Shown one piece after another: positions 1-5,928 of a stretch of 6,667 nucleotides of DNA (position 1 is its first letter; every line of letters starts with the position of its first letter). Below the pieces are notes generated by a model. That model had not been told where the DNA came from, ran no database searches, and worked only from the letters and a program-made list of their open reading frames with translations. Source of the DNA: an uncultured Bacteroidales bacterium (GTDB taxonomy: Bacteria; Bacteroidota; Bacteroidia; Bacteroidales; UBA932); the NCBI GenBank assembly GCA_946406095.1, contig CAMJJO010000096.1, positions 1 to 6,667 on the forward strand, read 5' to 3'. A program made the position numbers and the translations under genes.

Positions 1-305
1 ACAAGGGCGGAGCCGTCATTTATATCGATAAGGTTGGAATTGTTCTCGGAAGTTCCGGTGAAGAATACACCGAGGGCGACGGCGGCGGCCATCGCAAGTG
101 CAGCGCCGGCCCAGTACCATACGCGGCGGGCACCACGGGCGGCAGCGGAGCCGGAAGCGGATGCAGCAGAGGCTGCGGTGGCGGCCGCCATCGCATCGAG
201 ACGGGCCGAAATGGCCTCCCAGGCCCCTGCTGGAGCAGGTTCCTGAGCCTCTTCCATTATCGACCTGACCTGAAGGTCAAAATCCTCGTTAAAACTCTTT
301 TGCAT
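1..305 (-). CDS. Anti-sigma-factor-like single-pass membrane protein, partial (C-terminus beyond left edge)
   Basis: About 101 residues are visible and the frame is open to the window edge. Seen: an acidic N-terminus (NEDFDLQVRSIMEEA, residues 6-20), an AWEAI motif at 28-32, an Ala/Ser-rich linker at about 38-57, basic residues at 57-61 (RGARR), one hydrophobic segment at about 62-82, then a polar Asn/Asp-rich stretch. The basic-then-hydrophobic order suggests the N-terminus is cytoplasmic and the missing part is periplasmic. The ATG lies one base after the stop of the ECF sigma gene (TAAGATG), so the pair is probably co-transcribed and translationally coupled. Known of Bacteroidota: small proteins with a similar acidic head, a W-x-x-I/L motif and one membrane segment often follow ECF sigma genes and are presumed anti-sigma factors. 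I infer that role from position and architecture. I cannot see a named domain such as a zinc anti-sigma motif. The C-terminal domain is unknown. Confidence 0.65.
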   Translation of the reverse strand, partial: MQKSFNEDFDLQVRSIMEEAQEPAPAGAWEAISARLDAMAAATAASAASASGSAAARGARRVWYWAGAALAMAAAVALGVFFTGTSENNSNLIDINDGSAL

Positions 306-306
306 C

Positions 307-903
307 TTAAAATCTCTCTTTTATCTTTGTCTGCAGCAAGGTTCGCGCGCGCTGAAGCTGCGAGCGTGAAGTGGTTTCCGAAATCTCCAGGGCCTCTGCT
401 ATCTCCTTATGGGAGAAACCCTCGATGACGTACATGTTGAAGACCGTCCTGAACCCGGGAGGCAGGGCGGCAATCATCTTGCACAATTCCTGATATCCTA
501 TGGTCTGGACCGGAGTAGGATCCTCGCTGCTGATGCCCCACGCGGCTTCCACATCTTCGGTTTGCCTGAGCACGTCTTTCTTCCGTAAACTCATCAATGC
601 CGTATTGACAAAGATCTTGCGGGCCCAGCCTTCGAAAGAACCCTCTCCCGAATAACTGTCCAGCTTGGTGTACAATGTCACAAAGCCATCCTGAAGGATG
701 TCTGCGGCCGCTTCCTTATCCCCTCCCATATATCGCATGCAAACTGCGAACATCTTGGAGGACAGGGCATCGTAAACGGCCTTCTGAGCCAGCCTGTCGC
801 CATTTTTGCACTGCTCGATGACATCAGGCCCCAGGGCATTGCCAGCCTTGCCGGGTTCCCGTTCTCGACTTTTAAGATGCGCTTTACTTCCGAAAAGTTG
901 CAT
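307..903 (-). CDS. ECF-type (sigma-70 family) RNA polymerase sigma factor
   Basis: A 198-residue protein directing RNA polymerase to a specific promoter set. Sigma region 2 spans about 28-110: IEQCKNGDRLAQKAVYD, then DILQDGFVTLYTKLDSY at 68-84 and GSFEGWARKIFVNTALMSLRKK at about 88-109, all typical of Bacteroidota ECF factors. A short linker follows (111-137). Region 4 spans about 138-195 and includes LPPGFRTVFNMYVIEGFSH, then KEIAEALEIS as the helix-turn-helix, then TSRSQLQRARTLLQ. There is no region 1.1 or 3, and the length is usual for an ECF factor. I chose the ATG at 903. An upstream in-frame start near 996 would add 31 hydrophobic residues unlike this family and would run through the predicted promoter. 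The anti-sigma-like gene starts one base after the stop. The signal and regulon cannot be inferred from the window. Confidence 0.93.
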   Translation of the reverse strand: MQLFGSKAHLKSREREPGKAGNALGPDVIEQCKNGDRLAQKAVYDALSSKMFAVCMRYMGGDKEAAADILQDGFVTLYTKLDSYSGEGSFEGWARKIFVNTALMSLRKKDVLRQTEDVEAAWGISSEDPTPVQTIGYQELCKMIAALPPGFRTVFNMYVIEGFSHKEIAEALEISETTSRSQLQRARTLLQTKIKERF

Positions 904-922
904 CTTGAAAACAATGTATATG

Positions 923-930
923 CAAAAATA
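923..930 (-). promoter_or_regulatory. Predicted -7 promoter element for the sigma/anti-sigma operon
   Basis: On the minus strand this reads TATTTTTG, a full match to the Bacteroidota sigma-ABfr -7 consensus TAnnTTTG. It ends 19 bases before the sigma ATG at 903, which predicts a leader of roughly 12-15 nt. I see no TTTG or TTG at the usual 19-21 bp spacing upstream, so the -33 element is weak or absent. That could mean an activator or an alternative sigma is used. Confidence 0.55.
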
Positions 931-953
931 ACCAATTAACTGCAAAAAAGCAC

Positions 954-961
954 TATTTTTG
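954..961 (+). promoter_or_regulatory. Predicted -7 promoter element for the TPR/EnvC operon
   Basis: The plus strand reads TATTTTTG, a full match to TAnnTTTG, ending 15 bases before the ATG at 977. Its position supports ATG 977 over an upstream in-frame TTG at 959, which lies inside the element itself. No TTG or TTTG is found about 19-21 bp upstream (the stretch there is ACCAATTAAC), so the -33 half is poor. Confidence 0.55.
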
Positions 962-976
962 TATAGATTGCTTGTG

Positions 977-2341
977 ATGAGAAAACTGCTATTCATAGCC
1001 GCGGCCCTGCTCTTCCTGCTTCCGGGAAGGGTTCAGGCGCAGGATCCCCGCCAGCAGAATGTGCTGGAAACGATGCTCATAGGAGCGGTCGCCAGCATGC
1101 AGTCCGGCGATGTAGACACTGCCGTCAAACATCTTGAATACCTGAACAAAAACTTCCCCGGCAACGATGCCGTCAACTACTGGCTTGGAGTCTGCCATGC
1201 ACTCAAAGGCCGCAATGCAGAGGCGGAGGCATGCCTGGAAACCGCCGCAAAGGCAGACAGCACAAATCTCTGGTACCAAGACAGTTATGCCAGTCTCCTG
1301 TTCTCCGAAGGCAAGGGGGAAAAAGCCGCCGCAATCTATCTGGACCTGATGAAAAAGCATCCGGGCAAATTCACCAACGCATATACTCTCACGCTCCTGG
1401 GCAATCAGTCTCTTGCAGAGTATAAAGATTCCCTGGCGATGGAGAGTTTCGAAAAGGCGCTGATGATTTCGCCGGACTACACCCCGGCCATCCTTGGCAA
1501 GAGCGAAGTCTACCGGATGCGCGGGAACATCCCCGGATTCTTTGCGACCGTGAATGAGATGGTGCAGAATCCTGCCTTGAACCCATCATATAAGTGCGAC
1601 TACGTCAACCGGCTCCTGCAGCACATCGACTATAATTTCTATCGCATGTGGGGCGCGCAGCTGGATTCGCTGGTAGCCACCTGCGCCAACGTTCATCCCT
1701 CGGACAGCAGTGCCCTGCGCCTGGCGGGAAGCTGGTTCTACGGCACCGAGCGCAAGGAGAAGGGCCGGGAGTATTTCACCCGGTTCGTGCAGGCATACCC
1801 CGAGAGCATCGATGCCCAGTTCCTGCAGCTGCAGGTGCTGATGGACGAAGGCAGCACCGCGAAAGAGATCATCGACCAATGCGAAACCATCATCCGCGTA
1901 GGTGGAGAGAAGAACCCCAGGGTGATGCCGGCGCTGGCAACCATAGGGGACACCTACCATCAGCTCGGGCAGGACAAGAATGCCTACAAGGCCTATGAAA
2001 GGGCGCTCAAGGCAGATCCGAACTATCTGCCGGTGCTGAACAACTACGCCTACTACCTCAGCCTGCAGAAGAAAAAACTGAAGAAGGCGGCGGCGATGAG
2101 CAAGATAACGGTGGAGAAGGATCCGGACAACGCCACCTATCTGGACACTTACGGATGGATACTGTTCCTTCAGGGGAAGCCCCAGCAGGCGAAGCCCTAC
2201 TTCAAGCATGCCATGCTCTACGGCGGCCGGGACAGCGCCGTCATCCTTGAGCACTATGCAAAGGTGCTGGATGCGCTGGGGGAAAAGGATCTCGCCAAGT
2301 CTTTCTATATGCTGGCAGAGAAAAAGAAGAGCGGACAATGA
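977..2341 (+). CDS. Secreted tetratricopeptide (TPR) repeat protein
   Basis: A 454-residue protein. Residues 1-20 form a Sec signal peptide (MRKLLF, hydrophobic core AAALLFLL, VQA|Q as probable signal peptidase I site). There is no lipobox Cys, so a soluble periplasmic location is likely. The mature part is almost all helical repeats. TPR-like units are visible at about 29-62, 64-97, 98-131, 136-168, 244-277, 316-349, 350-383, 384-418 and 420-450. The clearest are VNYWLGVCHALKGRNAEAEA (67-86) and IGDTYHQLGQDKNAYKAYER (323-342), each followed by the usual A...P or A...D ending. Residues about 175-243 are a less regular spacer. No enzymatic motif is seen. TPRs bind proteins, so a scaffold or chaperone role is inferred. 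The 4-nt overlap with the EnvC-like gene suggests coupled translation and a shared role at the cell wall. A TPR gene near an EnvC-like gene is, from memory, a recurring arrangement in Bacteroidales. Confidence 0.87.
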   Translation: MRKLLFIAAALLFLLPGRVQAQDPRQQNVLETMLIGAVASMQSGDVDTAVKHLEYLNKNFPGNDAVNYWLGVCHALKGRNAEAEACLETAAKADSTNLWYQDSYASLLFSEGKGEKAAAIYLDLMKKHPGKFTNAYTLTLLGNQSLAEYKDSLAMESFEKALMISPDYTPAILGKSEVYRMRGNIPGFFATVNEMVQNPALNPSYKCDYVNRLLQHIDYNFYRMWGAQLDSLVATCANVHPSDSSALRLAGSWFYGTERKEKGREYFTRFVQAYPESIDAQFLQLQVLMDEGSTAKEIIDQCETIIRVGGEKNPRVMPALATIGDTYHQLGQDKNAYKAYERALKADPNYLPVLNNYAYYLSLQKKKLKKAAAMSKITVEKDPDNATYLDTYGWILFLQGKPQQAKPYFKHAMLYGGRDSAVILEHYAKVLDALGEKDLAKSFYMLAEKKKSGQ

Positions 2342-3495
2342 GAAAAGCGGCACTCATAATGCTGATGGCAGTTCTTGTATGCACACAGGGGCTGGCGCAG
2401 AAGTCCTCCCAGGGCAGCAGCCAGAAGAAGGCAAAACTGGAGCGGGAGATTGCCATTCTGGACCAACAGCTGAAAGAGAATGCCGGCAAGGTGCGCAGCG
2501 CCAACACCGCCCTGAAACTCACCCGCAAGAAAATCAGTTCCCGCAAAAGCCTGGTCAAGGAGAGCGAGGCTCAGATCTCGATGCTGGACAGGCGCATCCG
2601 GGAGAAAGACCATAAGATAGACAGCCTGGAGCGGAGGTACGACCTTCTTTCCACCAACTACGAAAAGCTCGTGCGCACCGCTTATAGGAACCGCGACACC
2701 CGCATATGGTATATGTATCTCCTTTCCAGCGATGGGCTTACGCAAGGCCTGCGTCGCTTCGGCTACCTCAAGAGCATGGCCGGAGGGCTGAATGCCCAGG
2801 CGCTGGAGATAAAGGACACGCGCGCAAAGCTGGAGGAAGAGAAGGCCGGCCTGCAGAAGCTCCGCGAAGAGGCCAGCGTGCTGCGCTCTGCCCGCGTGGG
2901 TGAGCTGAAGAAGCTGGAAGCCGACGAGAGCCAGTCCCAGCAGCTGGTCGCCAGCCTCAACAAGGATAAGGCCCGTTACCAGAAGGAACTGGCTGCTAAA
3001 AAGAGGCAGGTGGAGGCCCTGAAGGCCGAAATGAACAAGATGGTGAAGAAGTCGGCCTCCAAACCCAAGACCGCCGTGGATGAGAAACTGGACAAGGAGT
3101 TCGCCACCAACATGGGCAAACTCCCCTGGCCGGCGGACGGCCCCGTGGTGGATTCATTCGGCAAGCACTATCATCCCGTATACAAGAACGTCGAGCTCCC
3201 CTTCAACAACGGCATGAACATAGCCCTTGCCAAGGACACAGCCATCAAGGCCGTGTTCGACGGAGTGGTTGCCAACGTGGTAGTGATTCCCGGCTACAAC
3301 CAGTGCATTCTGGTTCAGCACGGAGGATACTTCACTTTCTACTGCAAGCTTGCCAGCGTGAATGTGAAGGCTGGAGACAAGGTCAAGACCGGGCAGGTGC
3401 TGGGCCGTGTGGACACCATCGCCGGTGAAACCCAGCTGCATTTCGAACTCTGGGAGGGGAAGACACCCCGCAATCCCGAACTCTGGCTTAAATAA
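2338..3495 (+). CDS. EnvC-like murein hydrolase activator (coiled coil plus degenerate LytM/peptidase M23 domain)
   Basis: A 385-residue exported protein. Signal peptide at 1-20 (hydrophobic core ALIMLMAVLV, GLA|Q cleavage). C15 is not in a lipobox. Long heptad-rich coiled coils occupy about 30-115 and 150-237, separated by RTAYRNRDTRIWYMYLLSSD (113-132), which resembles the hinge in EnvC proteins. A linker and a PWPADGPVVDSFG stretch (263-275) lead into the LytM/M23 fold at about 265-385. The catalytic pattern HxxxD...YxH...HxH is mostly lost: the first His and Asp are N290 and N294, the YAHL His is K337, and the first His of HLH is Q366. H328 and H368 remain. Such proteins do not cut peptidoglycan but activate N-acetylmuramoyl-L-alanine amidases during septum splitting, as shown for E. 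coli EnvC. That role is inferred here from architecture. The ATG overlaps the TPR stop (ATGA). Automated pipelines may label it an M23 peptidase. Confidence 0.88.
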   Translation: MRKAALIMLMAVLVCTQGLAQKSSQGSSQKKAKLEREIAILDQQLKENAGKVRSANTALKLTRKKISSRKSLVKESEAQISMLDRRIREKDHKIDSLERRYDLLSTNYEKLVRTAYRNRDTRIWYMYLLSSDGLTQGLRRFGYLKSMAGGLNAQALEIKDTRAKLEEEKAGLQKLREEASVLRSARVGELKKLEADESQSQQLVASLNKDKARYQKELAAKKRQVEALKAEMNKMVKKSASKPKTAVDEKLDKEFATNMGKLPWPADGPVVDSFGKHYHPVYKNVELPFNNGMNIALAKDTAIKAVFDGVVANVVVIPGYNQCILVQHGGYFTFYCKLASVNVKAGDKVKTGQVLGRVDTIAGETQLHFELWEGKTPRNPELWLK

Positions 3496-5848
3496 TCAAT
3501 TCGCACACCAGTTTCCCGAGCCATGCGACCACCCAGGCCACTGCCATGGTGTAGGCACAGATGCCCCAGGCCCAACTCCAGCGGCCGGTTTCATTCTTGA
3601 TGGCCACGAAGGTGGCGATGCAGGGGAAATACAGCAACACGAAGATCATGAAGGCCACGGCCACCGGCAGGGGTACGCTATTCTTCAGGGCGCTCTGGAG
3701 GGCGGTGTCGTTTTCGTCCACTTCAGTTCCCTCTTCGCCAGCATACATCACTCCCAAAGAACTGACTACCAGCTCTTTGGCAGCAACACCGGTAAGCAGA
3801 CCCACATCCATTCTCCAGTCGAACCCAAGCGGATCCAGAGCGGGAGCGACTGCCTTGCCGATATGCCCGAGCCAGCTCTGTTCCTGCTGCTCCGAACGCG
3901 GCAGGCCTTCGTTCTTGGGGTAGTAGCCCAAGGCCCAGATTACGATGGAGGCAATAAGGATGGTGGTTGCCATCTTCTGAAGATACTGCCTGCCCTTCTC
4001 CCAGGTATGCCGTCCAATTGCCTTGGCGGTGGGGATGCGGTATGGCGGGAGTTCCATCACGAAGGGGAGATCATCGTCCTTTATGATGCGCTTCAGCACC
4101 AGGGCGGAAAGAATCGCCAGCACGACCCCCAGCAGATAGATGCACATCAGCGCCAGCGCAGGGCTCTGGGGGAAGAAGGCCCCCACCAGCAGCACGAAAA
4201 TAGGCAGGCGGCCGGCGCAGCTCATGAAGGGAATGAGTGCGATGGTGATGAGCCTGCTCTTGCGGCTCTCGATGGTGCGGGTGGCCATTATTGCCGGCAC
4301 GTTGCAACCGAATCCCATCACCATGGGGATGAAACTCTTGCCGTGCAGCCCGAGCCGGTGCATCAGTTTGTCCACAATGAAGGCGGTGCGGGCCATATAG
4401 CCAGAATCCTCCATTATGGAAATGAAGAAATAGAGAATGAGGATGTTGGGGAGGAACACAAGTACACTCCCCACACCCGCGATTATGCCATCCACCAGCA
4501 GATCTTTCAGCCAGCCATCCGCCATCAGAGATGCAACCAATGCTCCGAACTTTCCAACCAGCCAGTCTATCCAGTTCATAGGGTACTCCCCCAGAGTGAA
4601 GGTTGCGGTGAAGATGAGATACAATATGGCTATGAAGATGGGGAAGGCCAGCCACTTGTTGGTGACGATGGCATCTATCTTGTCGGTCAGGGTACGCTTC
4701 GGCGCAGCCTCGGCGTGTGTATAAGTCTCGGTTAGGGCGCCCTGGATGAAGGCATACTTGGCATCCACGATGGCTGATTCGGCGTTGGTGCCGAGGATTC
4801 GCTGGATGCGCTTCTGCTCCTCGTCGCAGGCAATCAGTGCCTCGTCCGCCACAGCGCAGCCGGAAATGACTTTCACCACCTCGGAATCATCTTCCAAAGC
4901 CTTGATTGCCAGATAGCGGGTGGAGTACCGGGCGCGGAGGTCCTTATCCTGCTGGAGGATGAGCTTGATGCGGTCTATGCTCTGCTCCAGTTCCCGCCCG
5001 TGGTTGATGTGGATATGGCGCGCGAAACTGGGAGAATGGCTCTCGTACATCTCTATAATCGTGTCGAAGAGATGGTCGATGCCTGCTCCGTCGCGGCTGA
5101 CGGTGGGGCATACCGGCATTCCGAGCAGGTGCCCGAGCTGCTTTGCATCTATGCTGTCCCCTTTGGCCTGAAGCTCGTCGTACATATTCAGGGCCATCGC
5201 GACCCTGAGGTTCATATCGATCAGCTGGGCGGTCAGATAGAGATTGCGCTCGATGTTGGAGGCGTCCACCACGTTCAGGACCACGTCCGGGGTATGTTCG
5301 AGGAGATTCTTGCGGACGTAGAGTTCTTCCGGGCTGTAGGCGGAAAGAGAGTATGTGCCGGGAAGATCCACAAGGGTGATTTTGTAGCCCTTGTAGTCGA
5401 AATGCCCCTCCTTGGCATCCACGGTCACGCCGCTGTAGTTGCCCACGTGCTCGTGAGAGCCGGATGCTATGTTGAAAAGAGAGGTCTTGCCGCAATTCGG
5501 GTTGCCTACCAGGGCGACGCGTATGTTGTGGCCGCGCTCTTCGGCCAGCTCGACTATCTCTCTGTCGAGAATGGCCGGAAGCGACTCGCCGGCATGCTCT
5601 TTCTGTATATGGAGTTTTGCTTCTTCTTCGCTGATGACCTCGATTTTGGAGGCTTCCTCGCGGCGGAGCGAGACCTTGTATCCAAGTATCTCGTATTCGA
5701 TAGGATCCTTGAGCGGAGCATTCAGCACCACACGAACGGCCTTCCCGCGTATAAAGCCCATCTCTATGAGGCGCTTGCGGAAACTGCCGTGCCCGGAAAC
5801 CTTCGCTATTACGGCCCTTTCGCCGGTATGTAGATCTGAGAGTTGCAT
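3488..5848 (-). CDS. feoB: Ferrous iron transporter FeoB with fused N-terminal FeoA domain
   Basis: A 786-residue inner-membrane Fe(II) importer. Residues 1-73 are a FeoA-type SH3-like domain (MQLSDLHTGERAVI, then FRKRLIEMGFIRG, then EYEILGYKVSLRREEA). The G domain follows: G1 GNPNCGKTSLFN (115-126), G2 with T142 (SGVTV), G3 DLPG (161-164), G4 NMYD (221-224), G5 about SRDGAG (251-256). About 268-390 is the helical GDI-like region. The membrane part starts near 399. It carries the two Gate motifs, GCNVPAI (514-520) and SCAGRLPIF (543-551), and a C-terminal YFPCIATFVAI (740-750). I see about eight to ten hydrophobic segments and no frameshift. I chose ATG 5848 because MQLSDL is the canonical start of a FeoA domain. 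An extension to 6025 would cross the predicted promoter and adds non-homologous sequence. No separate feoA or small Cys-rich Feo partner follows, since the gene ends inside the EnvC stop region. Regulation by iron is likely from family knowledge, but I see no convincing Fur box. Confidence 0.97.
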   Translation of the reverse strand: MQLSDLHTGERAVIAKVSGHGSFRKRLIEMGFIRGKAVRVVLNAPLKDPIEYEILGYKVSLRREEASKIEVISEEEAKLHIQKEHAGESLPAILDREIVELAEERGHNIRVALVGNPNCGKTSLFNIASGSHEHVGNYSGVTVDAKEGHFDYKGYKITLVDLPGTYSLSAYSPEELYVRKNLLEHTPDVVLNVVDASNIERNLYLTAQLIDMNLRVAMALNMYDELQAKGDSIDAKQLGHLLGMPVCPTVSRDGAGIDHLFDTIIEMYESHSPSFARHIHINHGRELEQSIDRIKLILQQDKDLRARYSTRYLAIKALEDDSEVVKVISGCAVADEALIACDEEQKRIQRILGTNAESAIVDAKYAFIQGALTETYTHAEAAPKRTLTDKIDAIVTNKWLAFPIFIAILYLIFTATFTLGEYPMNWIDWLVGKFGALVASLMADGWLKDLLVDGIIAGVGSVLVFLPNILILYFFISIMEDSGYMARTAFIVDKLMHRLGLHGKSFIPMVMGFGCNVPAIMATRTIESRKSRLITIALIPFMSCAGRLPIFVLLVGAFFPQSPALALMCIYLLGVVLAILSALVLKRIIKDDDLPFVMELPPYRIPTAKAIGRHTWEKGRQYLQKMATTILIASIVIWALGYYPKNEGLPRSEQQEQSWLGHIGKAVAPALDPLGFDWRMDVGLLTGVAAKELVVSSLGVMYAGEEGTEVDENDTALQSALKNSVPLPVAVAFMIFVLLYFPCIATFVAIKNETGRWSWAWGICAYTMAVAWVVAWLGKLVCELII

Positions 5849-5857
5849 TTTACGCTG

Positions 5858-5889
5858 CAAAGATATATGGCCTTTTCCTTTTGAACAAT
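5858..5889 (-). promoter_or_regulatory. Predicted promoter of feoAB
   Basis: On the minus strand, ATTG (5889-5886) is followed by a 20-bp spacer and TATCTTTG (5865-5858). This is a good match to the Bacteroidota TTTG-N19-21-TAnnTTTG promoter. The -7 box ends only 9 bases before the feoAB ATG, so the mRNA leader would be about 3-5 nt. The upstream half overlaps the promoter of the divergent phosphatidyltransferase gene. Confidence 0.7.
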
Positions 5890-5910
5890 CGCAATTTATT
5901 GGTATTTTTG
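5880..5910 (+). promoter_or_regulatory. Predicted promoter of the CDP-alcohol phosphatidyltransferase gene
   Basis: TTTG (5880-5883), a 19-bp spacer, then TATTTTTG (5903-5910). Both elements fully match the Bacteroidota housekeeping consensus. The box ends 18 bases before ATG 5929, giving a predicted leader of about 11-14 nt. The spacer contains the -33 element of the feoAB promoter on the other strand, and the -33 here lies in the feoAB spacer. Confidence 0.72.
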
Positions 5911-5928
5911 CAGAAACCTGAACTTTAT

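Noticed and set aside
904..996. A longer sigma factor beginning with a hydrophobic 31-residue extension.
   Set aside because: The extension is read from the AT-rich promoter region, overlaps the start of the divergent TPR gene and is not typical of ECF sigma factors.
1586..2353. A 255-codon minus-strand open frame opposite the TPR gene.
   Set aside because: It is antisense to a gene with a signal peptide and regular TPRs, has no recognisable domain, and has no promoter-like sequence seen upstream.
2350..2400. Lipoprotein signal on the EnvC-like protein (Cys at residue 15).
   Set aside because: The residues before C15 are V-L-V, with no Gly, Ala or Ser at -1, so it does not fit a lipobox; the GLA|Q site fits ordinary signal peptidase I.
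3470..3520. A bidirectional terminator between the convergent genes.
   Set aside because: The coding regions overlap and I see no GC-rich stem followed by a T-run around the stops.
3407..4735. A 442-codon plus-strand open frame antisense to feoAB.
   Set aside because: It lies wholly opposite the EnvC end and the FeoB membrane region, is rich in His, Gln, Gly and Glu as expected from the complement of hydrophobic codons, and matches no domain I know. FeoB in this place has every motif intact.
5000..5833. A 277-codon plus-strand open frame opposite the FeoA and G domains.
   Set aside because: The opposite strand encodes intact G1-G4 motifs. The frame has no family features and would end at the feoAB start region.
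5849..5928. A Fur box or iron riboswitch upstream of feoAB.
   Set aside because: I see no GATAATGATAATCATTATC-like inverted repeat, and the predicted leader is too short for a riboswitch.
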